Origin: Collinsella sp. An268
GTDB lineage: Bacteria > Actinomycetota > Coriobacteriia > Coriobacteriales > Coriobacteriaceae
NCBI RefSeq assembly: GCF_002159765.1
Contig: NZ_NFJH01000006.1
Span: 79,514-143,513, forward strand
Direction of reading: 5' to 3'
DNA length: 64,000 bases
In this document: in pieces, positions 36,098-45,129 of the stretch
Position numbering within the stretch: the stretch's first letter is position 1
Layout of the letters: every line of letters starts with the position of its first letter
Notes under the pieces: generated by a model
Seen by the model: the letters and a program-made list of their open reading frames with translations, nothing else
Told to the model about the DNA's origin: nothing
Database searches by the model: none
Program-made: the position numbers and the translations under genes

Positions 36098-37018
36098 ATG
36101 AACATGCAGGAAATCGGCCAGACAGGTGTCCAGGCTTCGCGCGTGGCGCTGGGCGTCATGCGCTTTGCGGGCCTGTCGCCCGCGGATGCGACGGCTTCTA
36201 TCGCCGCGGCGCTCGAGGCGGGCATCGACTTCTTCGATTCCGCAGACATCTACGGCGGCGGCAAGAGCTCCGAGGTGCTCGGAGCGGCGCTGAAGGAGCT
36301 CGGGGTTCCGCGCGAAGAAGTGGTCCTGCAGACCAAGGCGGGTATCGTGCCGGGCGAGCGCTACGACTTCTCGCGGGCGCATCTCGAGGCGGCGCTTGAT
36401 GCGGAGCTCAGGCGGCTTCAGACCGATTACGTCGACTTCTTCCTGCTTCACCGCCCCGACCCGCTCTTGGATATCGATGAGCTCTCCGAGACGCTCGGCG
36501 CCATGGTCGAGTCGGGTAAGGTGCGCCATCTCGGCGTGAGCAACATGAACCCCTGGCAGATCGACCTGGTGCAGGCGGCAATCGATGTGCCGCTCGAGGT
36601 CAACCAGCTGCAATTCGGCCTTGGCCACACGCAGCTCATCAGCAGCGGCCTGCATGTCAACATGGACGATGACACCGCCGCCGAGCGCGGGACGGGGCTT
36701 ATCGAGTGCGCGCGCCTCTACGGCATGACCATTCAGGCGTGGAGCCCGTATCAGTTTGGTACGTTTGCGGGATGCTTCATCGGCCACCCCGACTTCCCCG
36801 AGCTCAATGCCGCGCTGGCCGAGGTCGCGGACGAGGTGGGTTCCACGCCTACGGCGGTGGCGACGGCTTGGATCCTGCGGCATCCTGCCGAGATGCAGGT
36901 TATCTGCGGTTCGACCTCGCCCGCGCACATTCGGGAGGCGGCAGCCGGTGCCGACATCGAACTTACGCGCGCGCAGTGGTGGAAGCTTTACCGAGCGGCG
37001 GGCAACGACCTGCCGTAA
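36098..37018 (+). CDS. Aldo/keto reductase
   Basis: 306 residues. The catalytic tetrad of the AKR barrel can be seen: Asp and Tyr in F-F-D-S-A-D-I-Y-G, Lys in L-Q-T-K-A-G-I, and His in F-L-L-H-R-P-D. The motif G-V-S-N-M-N and C-terminal I-C-G-S-T-S bind NADPH. It resembles the YdhF group of oxidoreductases. Substrate unknown. It stands alone between the palindromic element and the TIR-methyltransferase gene. Confidence 0.92.
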   Translation: MNMQEIGQTGVQASRVALGVMRFAGLSPADATASIAAALEAGIDFFDSADIYGGGKSSEVLGAALKELGVPREEVVLQTKAGIVPGERYDFSRAHLEAALDAELRRLQTDYVDFFLLHRPDPLLDIDELSETLGAMVESGKVRHLGVSNMNPWQIDLVQAAIDVPLEVNQLQFGLGHTQLISSGLHVNMDDDTAAERGTGLIECARLYGMTIQAWSPYQFGTFAGCFIGHPDFPELNAALAEVADEVGSTPTAVATAWILRHPAEMQVICGSTSPAHIREAAAGADIELTRAQWWKLYRAAGNDLP

Positions 37019-37060
37019 GCGGGCGGCGGGGGACGGCCCTGTTTTCGAGCTTGTGGGGAG

Positions 37061-37074
37061 CATGTGGGGACGGG
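37061..37074. repeat. 14-bp direct repeat flanking the TIR-methyltransferase gene, left copy
   Basis: CATGTGGGGACGGG occurs here and again at 38650-38663, just outside the two ends of the TIR-methyltransferase gene. A related TTTGGGGACGGGG is at 12168-12180. Confidence 0.5.
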
Positions 37075-37232
37075 CGGGAGATGCCGCGTCCCGTCCCTTG
37101 GGCAGATTTCGTCGTGGCCGAGGACGGATTTCTCCGCAGGCTTGTTTTGCCTGCGGCTTTGAACGTCTTTCCGTTCGTCTTACAATTGACTCGGACGCCT
37201 TCTGAGGAGCGCAGCTTGAGAGGTGGGTTCGC

Positions 37233-38642
37233 ATGGACACGTTCGATGTTTTCATCTCTTTTAAGAACACGGGCGACGATGGCCGTCGTGCCGACGATGC
37301 GATGCTGGCCGAGCTCGTCTACAAGGAGCTTTGCGCGCGCAAGATCCCTACCTTCTACAGCAATGTGACCTTGCTTCAGCTTGGCGAGAGCATCTACAAG
37401 CGCTCGATCGACGGCGCGCTTGATACGGCGAAAGTACTCGTCGTGATAGGTACGCGGCTCGAGTATATCGAGTCACGCTGGATTGGCTACGAGTGGCAGA
37501 GCTTCCATTCCGATCTGCTCGACGGAGTCAAGCCGGATGGCGAGATCATTACCTATACGCGCGATATTGACCCGCGTGCCCTGCCGCGTGCGTTGAGGAG
37601 TTACCAGAACTGCAATGCGGCCGAGATGAACGTCGACGCATTCTGCGATTTTGTAGAGCAGGCGCTCCGGAAACTCGAAAAGCCCGCGGTTGCACCAGAT
37701 CTTAAGATGCCGCAGCCCGTGGATGATCTCGATGTCCATGATCCGTTCTCCAATGTGTTTCTCGAGGCCAAGCGGCACCGCAAATCAGCGTATTCCTCGA
37801 CGTACCACCATGAGGCGTCGCGCCTCAAGGTCCAGGCGTCGAATTCGCGGTCTTCGGATGAGCTTGCGCTCGACTTCATCGAGCGCTCAGGCGGTTTGCC
37901 CGAGCATGCCGTGGTGCTTGACGCGGGTTGTGCATATGGGTATGTGGCCGAGGACCGTTTTGGCAACATGGACCGTGTCGATACGATTCTTTGCATCGAC
38001 AACAATGCCGAGGTCATCGAGCAGGCGCGCAAGATGCACGACAACCCCAAGATGATTTTTGAGGTTGTGGATCTTGAGAGCGAGCGCTTCTCCGAGGAGT
38101 TTCGCGCCGTGCTCGACGCGCACGGCCTCGATGCGATCGACGTGCTCTTCTCGGCGCTTACCCTGCATCATCTCAAGAACCCGCGTAAGGTGCTGCGTCA
38201 GCTCCGCAAGTTTGTGTCACGGGACGGCTGGATCATCTTGCGCGGGTCCGATGATGGCAGCAAGCTCTGCTACCCTGACCCCCATAACCTCATGAAGCAG
38301 ATCATCGAGAAGAGCCTCACCGCCGAGGGCGTCTCGGACCGTTTGAATGGCAGGAAGCTCTTCACCCAGCTGGCCGATTCTGGCTTTCACGATATTCGCG
38401 TGTTCAGCAACATGAAGGACCTGAGTGCAATAGACTACGATGATCGCGAGGCGCTTTTTGAGGAGAGCTTTGCGTATCGGAGCGATTACTTTCGGAAGGC
38501 GTACGAAAAGGATCCGACCGACTTGGCGCGTAGGAACGACTATGAATGGATGAGAGCGGCGCTCGAACTATTCGAGCAGCAATTTTGCGAGCGAGCTTTC
38601 TGGTATTGCGAATATGACTACATTGCGGTCGCGCGTCGGTAA
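37233..38642 (+). CDS. TIR domain fused to a class I SAM-dependent methyltransferase
   Basis: 469 residues. Residues 1-125 are a TIR domain: D-V-F-I-S-F-K at 5-11, a hydrophobic strand V-L-V-V-I-G-T at 68-74, then E-S-R-W-I-G-Y-E-W, with Glu87 in the position of the TIR NADase glutamate. A charged linker (about 126-220) leads to a Rossmann methyltransferase: motif I V-V-L-D-A-G-C-A-Y-G (227-236), Asp256 in C-I-D-N-N-A, and S-A-L-T-L-H-H-L-K-N-P as in UbiE-type enzymes. TIR domains in bacteria usually serve in immunity, by NAD cleavage or signal production. The partner domain suggests small-molecule or protein methylation. No other defence gene is adjacent. Its base composition looks lower in GC than its neighbours, hinting at transfer. 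Confidence 0.85.
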   Translation: MDTFDVFISFKNTGDDGRRADDAMLAELVYKELCARKIPTFYSNVTLLQLGESIYKRSIDGALDTAKVLVVIGTRLEYIESRWIGYEWQSFHSDLLDGVKPDGEIITYTRDIDPRALPRALRSYQNCNAAEMNVDAFCDFVEQALRKLEKPAVAPDLKMPQPVDDLDVHDPFSNVFLEAKRHRKSAYSSTYHHEASRLKVQASNSRSSDELALDFIERSGGLPEHAVVLDAGCAYGYVAEDRFGNMDRVDTILCIDNNAEVIEQARKMHDNPKMIFEVVDLESERFSEEFRAVLDAHGLDAIDVLFSALTLHHLKNPRKVLRQLRKFVSRDGWIILRGSDDGSKLCYPDPHNLMKQIIEKSLTAEGVSDRLNGRKLFTQLADSGFHDIRVFSNMKDLSAIDYDDREALFEESFAYRSDYFRKAYEKDPTDLARRNDYEWMRAALELFEQQFCERAFWYCEYDYIAVARR

Positions 38643-38649
38643 AGTGCAC

Positions 38650-38663
38650 ATGTGGGGACGGGT
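38650..38663. repeat. 14-bp direct repeat flanking the TIR-methyltransferase gene, right copy
   Basis: Identical to 37061-37074. It starts 8 bases after the TIR-methyltransferase stop codon. Confidence 0.5.
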
Positions 38664-38866
38664 TCAATTCGTGCAATACGTGCGCGCAGCGGGATTTGGC
38701 CTCGCGCCGTTCGCCGAGCAACTCAGATCAGGAGGAAGGCGGCGCCCAACCCGAGCCGCCGGGTAGACGGTTCTGCTCGACCACACGCGAGTTGCACCTT
38801 TACCCGTGGGACCGCTGTATTTGCCGGATAAGCCCCCTGTCACGAGGGCTGATGCCATCAGACAAC

Positions 38867-38900
38867 GGCGACGCAATCTGTCTGCGATGATCGCGTCGCC
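38867..38900. terminator. Hairpin downstream of the FtsX-type permease gene
   Basis: GGCGACGCAATC and GATCGCGTCGCC pair over 12 bases with one mismatch around a 10-base loop. On the minus strand it lies 25 bases after the permease stop, but the following GTTGTCTG is a weak T tract. Confidence 0.5.
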
Positions 38901-38924
38901 GCATTTGGTGGGGTATCTTGGGCG

Positions 38925-41900
38925 CTACTCGGCGCTCTTGAGCGCCTCCACCATCACCACGCGGTCGAGCATGCGGTTACAGATCCTGCTCACGGCGATG
39001 GCGAAGACGGTCGAGAACGCCGCCGCGAGCGCATAGCACCATGGGTCGACCACCACATCGAAGTAAATCGAGGGCATCTTGAGGATGACCGTGAAGCTCT
39101 CGGAAAGCGCCCATCCGGCGGGGAGCCCCACCAGAATGCCCAGGAGCGTGAGCACGAGCGTCTCCTTGTTGATGTAGGTGCGCACCTCGCGCTTGCGGAA
39201 TCCGAGCACCTTGATGGTGGCGATCTCGCGCTCACGCTCGCCGATGTTGACGGTCGAGAGCGTGAAGAGCACTACGAAGGCGAGCCCCGCCGCTAGGGCG
39301 ATGACCACGTAGACCACCACGTTGATGAGTGTGAAGCTCTGCTCAAACTGCTCGTGCATCTTGGCAACGCTCGTGATGGAGAGCCACTGCTCCTCGCCGT
39401 CGAGCGTGTCGGCAAAGGCCGCCTGCTCATCGTTGGTGCCCGAGAGGTGGCAGAAGAACCCGTTGAACTCGAGCGGGCCAAAGAGCTCCTCATAGGCGTC
39501 CTCGGTTAGGTAGACGGCGTTGCCGAGGTAGTTGCGCGTGATCGCGGTAAGTGCGACGTCGGCCTCGTCGAGCGCGCTCGTGGTGATGCGCGCCGTATCG
39601 CCCTCGACAAGCCCGAGCACCGTGGCGGCGTTGTTGGTTATGACCGCACCGGCCTCCTCGAGGTCGATCGCGGCTCCGCCGAGCTCCTCGAGCGAGACGT
39701 AATCGGTAATCGAGGCGCCGCGCGGAATCACGTAGAGCTGCATGCTCTCCTTGGCGCCCGCGTACTCCACGGTGATGGTGTCGACGCCGATGGGCTGGAT
39801 GCTCGTGACCTCGGGCGCGTCCTCGAGCTCTGCCAGGCAGGATGCGTAGTCGCCGGTGGTGGTCGCCGCCATGAGGTCGTAGCGGTAGATTTGCTCGTAC
39901 TGGCGGGGCGCCAGCGACTCGACGGTGTTCTTGATGGCAAAGCCGCAGATGAGCAGTGCCGTGCAGCCCATGATGCCAAAGACGGTCATGGCGAGGCGCT
40001 TCTTGTAGCGGAAGAGGTTGCGCGCCGTCACCTTGTTGAGGAAGCCCATGCGGCGCCAGATGGGGCCGATGTGCTCGAGGAAGATGCGCGACCCGGCGCG
40101 CGGGGCCTTGGGTCGCATGAGTGTGGCCGGGGTCTCGCGCAGGTCGGCGCGGCAGCTGAGAAACGTCGAGCCGCCGATGCCCACCACAAAGGCAAGGATG
40201 CCGAGCGCCGCGTAGAAGGCGCTGAAGTTGAGACTGAAGAGCGGCAGCAGGTACATCGCCTGGAAGATGTAGTAGAGGATGTAGGGGATGAGCACAAAGC
40301 CCGCGATATCGCCGATGATGCCGCCGATGAGCGCCGCGGAGACGGTGTAGACGAGGTACTTGGAGAGAATCCGCGCCTTGGAGTAGCCGAGCGCCTTGTA
40401 CAGGCCGATGAGCCCGCGCTCCTCGTCCACCATGCGCGTGGCGGTGGTGAGGCTCACGAGGATGGCGACCACATAGAAGATGACGGGGATGATGCGCGCG
40501 ATGGCCTCGATGGAGGACGCATCGGAGTCGACGCTCGAGAAGCTGCCGAGCCCCGAGCGGTCCTGCACGTACCACGTGGCGTTCTCCACCTCGGACACCT
40601 GCTGGCGCGCGTCGGCGATCTGGTCGGCGGCGTTCTGGCGCTCCTCCGCGAGGGTGGCGCGGCCGTCGTCGATCTCTGCCTGACCGTCGGCGATCTGGGC
40701 GAGACCGTCCTCGAGCGTGGCACGGGCATCGGCGAGCTGGGCGAGGGCGTCGGCGCGGCGCTGGTTGAGCTCGGCCTGGCCTTGAGCGAGCTCGGTCTGG
40801 CCGGCGGAGATGGTTGCGGCGTTGGCGTCAAGAAGCTGCTGCGCGGCGACGAGTTGGTCGTAGGAGTCCTGCAGCGCCTGCCACCCCGCGTCGATCTCGG
40901 CCTGTTGCGTGGAGAATTCCTGTTCTGCGACGCGTATGGCCTGCTCGAGGGCTGCAGAAAGCAGGGGGAGGGCGCTCTCGGCTTGGGCGAGCCCCGATGC
41001 CGCTTCGATGCGGCCGTTGGCGAGAACGGCGGCGTTCTCCTCGCGTGCGGGATCGGCAAGGCCGGAGAGCTTCTCGCTGAGGTTGCTCAGGCCCTCTTGG
41101 AGAACGTTGAGTCCGTTGAGGGTGGCTTGAAGTTGTCCGAGGTCGGCTGCTAGGGCGTCGCGCTGTTGCTGCGTGCTAGTCTGCTCGGCGCGTTTCTGCA
41201 CGAGTGCCTCGGTGAGCTCAGTACGCTTCGCCTCAAGCTCGGTTCTGGCGGGGTCATCCGCAGGGATAGTTTCGAGCTTGGCATTGACCTCATCGAGCTC
41301 GCTTTGCGTGGCGTCGATGTCATCGGCGAGCGTTTGCAGTAGCTGGTCGAGGGGGGCAAGGTCGGCCTCCGCCTTCGTGATGCCGGCTTCAACCTGCTGG
41401 GTCTTGGTGTTGAGCGCGCCAGCAATCTCCGGCTCCGCTTGCTCGATAACGGTATTCGCTTCGCTCACGGCTTGGACAAAAGCTTGCGCCGCTTGGTCGG
41501 CGGCGGCCGTTTCCGGGGAGTCCACGGTCTTGACGGCATCCCATGCGGTGCTGATGCTCGTCGCCTCACCGCGGAGCTGCGCGGTGAGGCCTGTGAGCAT
41601 GGTGGATACGTCGGAATCTGAGCCGGAGCCGGTTGTGCCGTCGTCCGTCCCACTTGAGGCTTCGATTTGCTCTAGTCCGTCGGCGAGTTGCGTCAATCCA
41701 TCGGCCAGCTGTGTCACACCGTTGTCCATCTCGTCAATTTGCGCCGGCAGCGTGTCGACAACTGCCTGCGCCTCGTTGCGCTTTGCCTCGAGGTCGGCAA
41801 TGGTCGTGTTGTAGAAATCTTCTCGTGCGGCATCGAGCTGCGCCTGCCCATCTTCAAGCTTTTGTTTGGCTGCGGGGAGCGCGGCGTTGTAGGCGGTGAT

Positions 41901-43013
41901 ACCCGCCTCGAGGTCGGCGCGCCCCTGCTCGAGCTGCGCCAGGCCCTCGGCGAGGCTCGTGCGATTGGTATCGATCACCGCTTGGGCGTCGTTGAGCTGG
42001 GTGAGCGCATCGGCCTCCTGACGGTCGAGCTCGGCCTGTCCGTCGAGCGCTTCGGCCAGACTCTCGTCGAGCGTGGCCTGCGCATCGTCCAGTTCGCGCT
42101 CCGCGTCGGCGAGCTGCTGCTCGGCATCGGCCTCGCTTTCGGCGATGGTATCAAGCGCATCGGCCTTGAGCTCGTCAGCCCGTGCGCGCTCGCGCTGCGG
42201 CGCGAGCTCCTCCACACGGTCTTGCACCTCGTCAACGCGCGCCTCGTACTCCTCCGAATAGGCGGAGAGCCCCTCGGCGCCCGAAACGCGCAGGTACGCG
42301 ATGGTAAAGGCAGCGTCATCAGACACCGCATCGCGGCTCACAAAGAAGGTGTAGTCCGATGAGGTTGCAGCGCGGAAGGCAACCGGCCCCTCGGGCTGCG
42401 TGATGTTGGTGGGATCGATGACGGACCCCACGATGGTGTAGGTGCCGCTCGGGATGGTGGGGTCGGTGGCGCCGTCGCTCGAAGAATCGTCCTCGGCCGT
42501 ATCTCCGCTCGCGGTGTCGCCGATATCGGAGAGGCCGGTCGGGTCGTCCTGGGGGCTGCTCTCAAACGTGAGCGTGTCGCCGACCTGCTTGCCCGTTGCG
42601 TGGAGGTAGTTCTCCGTTACCGCGACCTCGCCCTCGCCCTCGGGGAGGCGCCCCTCGCTCACGTACGGCTCGTTGATAGAGGAGTCTAAGAGCGCCTTGA
42701 CGGAGACCGTGGCGCGCGAACCGTCCACGCGCGTGTAGGCCTCCTGCTCATAGCCGCCCTCGGCAGCCGAAACGCCGTCGATGGCGGCGAGCTCGTCCAC
42801 ATCGTCTTGCGTGAGGCCGTAGGTCGACTGCACCGAGATGTCAAAGAGATTCTGGCGGGCGTACAGGGCGTCCGCTGCCTCGCGCAAATCGAGGCATGCC
42901 ATGGAGAGGCCCGTGAGCATGGTGGCGCCGAGCGCCGTGATCGCGGCGATGGAGATGAAGCGCTTCTTGGTGTGGCGGATGGTGCGGACGATGTCCTTGG
43001 TGAACGCGTTCAT
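38925..43013 (-). CDS. Large FtsX-type ABC transporter permease with extracellular coiled-coil domain
   Basis: 1362 residues. One N-terminal membrane helix (about 20-40) is followed by an external region of about 850 residues. Within it, roughly 260-870 is Ala/Gln/Glu/Asp/Leu-rich coiled coil with repeated A-E-L-D, A-Q-L-A and Q-A-E-L patterns. Then come three membrane helices of an FtsX domain (about 890-1000), another helix near 1050, a second external domain, and three final helices of the second FtsX domain. This is the MacB/YtrF-like build greatly enlarged by a stalk. Such proteins may transmit force to the envelope, export peptides or lipids, or resist antimicrobials. It follows its ATPase gene by 12 bases. 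Confidence 0.9.
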   Translation of the reverse strand: MNAFTKDIVRTIRHTKKRFISIAAITALGATMLTGLSMACLDLREAADALYARQNLFDISVQSTYGLTQDDVDELAAIDGVSAAEGGYEQEAYTRVDGSRATVSVKALLDSSINEPYVSEGRLPEGEGEVAVTENYLHATGKQVGDTLTFESSPQDDPTGLSDIGDTASGDTAEDDSSSDGATDPTIPSGTYTIVGSVIDPTNITQPEGPVAFRAATSSDYTFFVSRDAVSDDAAFTIAYLRVSGAEGLSAYSEEYEARVDEVQDRVEELAPQRERARADELKADALDTIAESEADAEQQLADAERELDDAQATLDESLAEALDGQAELDRQEADALTQLNDAQAVIDTNRTSLAEGLAQLEQGRADLEAGITAYNAALPAAKQKLEDGQAQLDAAREDFYNTTIADLEAKRNEAQAVVDTLPAQIDEMDNGVTQLADGLTQLADGLEQIEASSGTDDGTTGSGSDSDVSTMLTGLTAQLRGEATSISTAWDAVKTVDSPETAAADQAAQAFVQAVSEANTVIEQAEPEIAGALNTKTQQVEAGITKAEADLAPLDQLLQTLADDIDATQSELDEVNAKLETIPADDPARTELEAKRTELTEALVQKRAEQTSTQQQRDALAADLGQLQATLNGLNVLQEGLSNLSEKLSGLADPAREENAAVLANGRIEAASGLAQAESALPLLSAALEQAIRVAEQEFSTQQAEIDAGWQALQDSYDQLVAAQQLLDANAATISAGQTELAQGQAELNQRRADALAQLADARATLEDGLAQIADGQAEIDDGRATLAEERQNAADQIADARQQVSEVENATWYVQDRSGLGSFSSVDSDASSIEAIARIIPVIFYVVAILVSLTTATRMVDEERGLIGLYKALGYSKARILSKYLVYTVSAALIGGIIGDIAGFVLIPYILYYIFQAMYLLPLFSLNFSAFYAALGILAFVVGIGGSTFLSCRADLRETPATLMRPKAPRAGSRIFLEHIGPIWRRMGFLNKVTARNLFRYKKRLAMTVFGIMGCTALLICGFAIKNTVESLAPRQYEQIYRYDLMAATTTGDYASCLAELEDAPEVTSIQPIGVDTITVEYAGAKESMQLYVIPRGASITDYVSLEELGGAAIDLEEAGAVITNNAATVLGLVEGDTARITTSALDEADVALTAITRNYLGNAVYLTEDAYEELFGPLEFNGFFCHLSGTNDEQAAFADTLDGEEQWLSITSVAKMHEQFEQSFTLINVVVYVVIALAAGLAFVVLFTLSTVNIGEREREIATIKVLGFRKREVRTYINKETLVLTLLGILVGLPAGWALSESFTVILKMPSIYFDVVVDPWCYALAAAFSTVFAIAVSRICNRMLDRVVMVEALKSAE

Positions 43014-43025
43014 GGGGCCCTCGCG

Positions 43026-43727
43026 CTACCACTCGATGTCGGCGATGGGCGTCGGTGCGGGGTTGAGGCTCATCTCCGTGACCTTGCCGCTCTTGAACCG
43101 GATGAGGCGGTCGGCCATGGGGGCGAGCGCCGAGTTGTGCGTGATGATGATGACGGTGATGCCGTCGCGCCGGCAGGTGTCCTGCAAGAGCTGCAGAATC
43201 TGCTTGCCGGTCTGGTAGTCGAGCGCGCCCGTGGGCTCGTCGCAGAGCAGGAGCTTGGGGTTTTTGGCGATGGCGCGTGCGATGGAGACGCGCTGCTGCT
43301 CGCCGCCCGAGAGCTGGGCGGGGAAGTTGCCGAGGCGGTCGGCGAGCCCCACCTTGGTCAGGGTCTCTGCCGCGTCGAGCGCGCCGGGGCAGATCTGGCT
43401 CGCGAGCTCGACGTTCTCGAGTGCGGTGAGGTTGGGGACGAGGTTGTAGAACTGAAAGACGAAGCCCACGTCGGTGCGCCGGTACTCAACGAGCTCGGCC
43501 TCGCTGGCATGCGAGATGTCGCGCCCATCGACCCGGACGGTGCCGGAGGTGAGGGTGTCCATGCCGCCGAGGATGTTGAGCGCGGTGGTCTTGCCCGCGC
43601 CCGATGCGCCGAGGATGACGGCGAGCTCGCCGCGCTCCACCTCAAAGCTTGCGCCGTCGAGGGCGTGGATGAGGGCCTCGCCCGATCCGTAGGCCTTGAC
43701 GACGTCCGTGAACTCGATATATGCCAT
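43026..43727 (-). CDS. ABC transporter ATP-binding protein (MacB/LolD type)
   Basis: 233 residues. Walker [10 protein letters not shown], signature L-S-G-G-E-Q-Q-R-V, Walker [13 protein letters not shown] and the H-loop I-I-I-T-H-N are intact; the E-P-T-G-A-L-D form is typical of ATPases for FtsX-type permeases. It powers the 1362-residue permease downstream. It is divergent from a TetR regulator. Confidence 0.95.
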   Translation of the reverse strand: MAYIEFTDVVKAYGSGEALIHALDGASFEVERGELAVILGASGAGKTTALNILGGMDTLTSGTVRVDGRDISHASEAELVEYRRTDVGFVFQFYNLVPNLTALENVELASQICPGALDAAETLTKVGLADRLGNFPAQLSGGEQQRVSIARAIAKNPKLLLCDEPTGALDYQTGKQILQLLQDTCRRDGITVIIITHNSALAPMADRLIRFKSGKVTEMSLNPAPTPIADIEW

Positions 43728-43784
43728 GGGCCACCTGCCCGCTCGTTGTCGGGGCGCTGCGCGGGGCAGCCGCCGGGTTGATTA

Positions 43785-43868
43785 CTCGACATCGTGTTGT
43801 CTACCCAGTATAGTGGGGGCATCGTCCGCTCACGGGGGAGACTCGACACCGGTCGCGTAATTGTCGAG
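43785..43868. promoter_or_regulatory. TetR promoter and repeated CTCGACA operator half-sites
   Basis: CTCGACA occurs at 43785-43791 and 43842-43848, and its complement TGTCGAG at 43862-43868; the last two form a dyad with a 13-base spacer. TCGACA (43786-43791) with TATAGT (43809-43814) gives a -35/-10 pair with a 17-base spacer reading toward the TetR gene, so one half-site lies in the -35 box. Autorepression plus control of the ABC genes is likely. Confidence 0.5.
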
Positions 43869-43964
43869 TGGACGCGCGGGCGTTCCCGTCTGCGCGCATG
43901 AGCGGGCGGGCGTGTCCGTCGCCGCGGCGATGCGGGCGCGGGCTGTGCGAGGGGAGCGTGCACG

Positions 43965-44525
43965 ATGAAGAAGCAGCCGCAGGTTACCGAGCAGACGCGG
44001 GCCAACCTTACCCAGGCGTTCTGGTCGCTCTACCTCGAGCGCCCCATCGAGAAGATCACCGTACGCGAGATAACCGAGCGCGCCGGCTACAACCGGGCGA
44101 CCTTCTACCTCTACTATCACGATGTGTACGATCTCTTCGAGCAGCTGGAGCGCGATATCCTCACGCAGGTGCAGGTGCTCGTGGACGAGCACCTGCTCGC
44201 GGGAGACACCCTCGACTTCTCTCAGCATATGGGGCTTATCGTGGGGATGGCGCAGCGTTTCGATGGATTTATGCCGCGCCTTATCGCAGGGGACCCGACC
44301 TTCGGCGAGCGGCTCAAGCGCATCATCGCCCCGCTGCTCGACCGCTTCATCATTCCGGAGCGTGGGCTCAATGCGCCCGAACAGGAGATTCTGCGCGAGT
44401 TTTACCTGTCGGGGCTGCTTGCCGCCATCAACACCTGGATGGGGCAGGAGGACCGCATGCCCATCGATCGGCTTATCTCGCTCGTAGTTGCCGTCGCGCT
44501 GCCGAGCGAGGTGCGGCAGGCGTAG
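43965..44525 (+). CDS. TetR-family transcriptional regulator
   Basis: 186 residues. N-terminal helix-turn-helix: I-T-V-R-E-I-T-E-R-A-G-Y-N-R-A-T-F-Y-L-Y-Y-H-D-V, a standard TetR DNA-binding domain. The C-terminal ligand domain is variable and I cannot tell the inducer. Divergent from the FtsX-type ABC operon and separated by a gap with repeated CTCGACA sites, so it is the likely local regulator. It is convergent with the MerR gene, 2 bases apart. Confidence 0.92.
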   Translation: MKKQPQVTEQTRANLTQAFWSLYLERPIEKITVREITERAGYNRATFYLYYHDVYDLFEQLERDILTQVQVLVDEHLLAGDTLDFSQHMGLIVGMAQRFDGFMPRLIAGDPTFGERLKRIIAPLLDRFIIPERGLNAPEQEILREFYLSGLLAAINTWMGQEDRMPIDRLISLVVAVALPSEVRQA

Positions 44526-44527
44526 GT

Positions 44528-44899
44528 CTAGCTGAAGCGCTTCTCGGCCTCGAGCATGTTGCTGTAGTTCTCAATCTTGTGGTTGAGCCGGTCGAGTCCC
44601 GCCTGCATCTCGGCGATGCGCGCCTGAGCGATGCTGCGCTGCTCCTCGAGAATCGCCTTGCGCTCGGCAATGGTGGTATCGCCCAGGTCGAGCAGGCGCA
44701 TGTACTCCTGCAGCGCCTCGATCGAGACGTTGGCGCCGCGCATGCACTTGATGAACTCGATGCGCCCGCAGTCGGCCTCCGAGTAGTCGCGCACGCCGCT
44801 GGCGGTGCGCTTGATGCGGGGCAGCAACCCGATGCGCTCGTAATACCGCAAGGTGTCGGGGGTGATGTCAAACTGCTGGGCTACTTCGGCGATGCGCAT
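44528..44899 (-). CDS. MerR-family transcriptional regulator
   Basis: 123 residues from ATG 44899 (AAAGGA site); an upstream ATG adds 13 residues that overlap the promoter. I-A-E-V-A-Q-Q-F-D-I-T-P-D-T-L-R-Y-Y-E-R-I-G-L-L is the MerR winged helix. A long coiled-coil dimerisation helix follows (about 75-120). There are no cysteines arranged for metal binding, so it is closer to the AdhR type of stress regulators. Its own promoter has the 19-base spacer expected for MerR control. No obvious target gene is adjacent. Confidence 0.92.
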   Translation of the reverse strand: MRIAEVAQQFDITPDTLRYYERIGLLPRIKRTASGVRDYSEADCGRIEFIKCMRGANVSIEALQEYMRLLDLGDTTIAERKAILEEQRSIAQARIAEMQAGLDRLNHKIENYSNMLEAEKRFS

Positions 44900-44926
44900 G
44901 AGGATCCTTTCCACGCTGCTGTGTAA

Positions 44927-44957
44927 GGTATAGCGCATCGAGCACGCTCAATGTCAA
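44927..44957 (-). promoter_or_regulatory. MerR-type promoter with 19-bp spacer
   Basis: On the minus strand TTGACA and TATACC are separated by 19 bases, longer than the usual 17 and typical of MerR-activated promoters. The spacer contains the dyad GAGC-GT-GCTC. The -10 box is 27 bases before the MerR start codon, indicating autoregulation. Confidence 0.7.
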
Positions 44958-44983
44958 GATGCTGGCGGTAAAGAAACGGGCAT

Positions 44984-45046
44984 GAAAGAAAGTAAGGCCG
45001 CAGGACCGGGCGACACGTGAGAGAGGTGCTGCCCGGTCCTGCGGCC
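44984..45046 (-). terminator. Terminator of pfkA
   Basis: Perfect 16-bp stem (arms 44996-45011 and 45031-45046) followed on the minus strand by TTACTTTCTTTC. A smaller dyad, CCTCATGC/GCATGAGG (45053-45083), lies between it and pfkA. Confidence 0.75.
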
Positions 45047-45129
45047 GGAGCCCCTCATGCTCAGGCAGCTGCAGGGCATGAGGCGGCTTGAGGGGCGAGT
45101 CGCAAGGCCGCGGGTGTGCCGAGGGGCGC

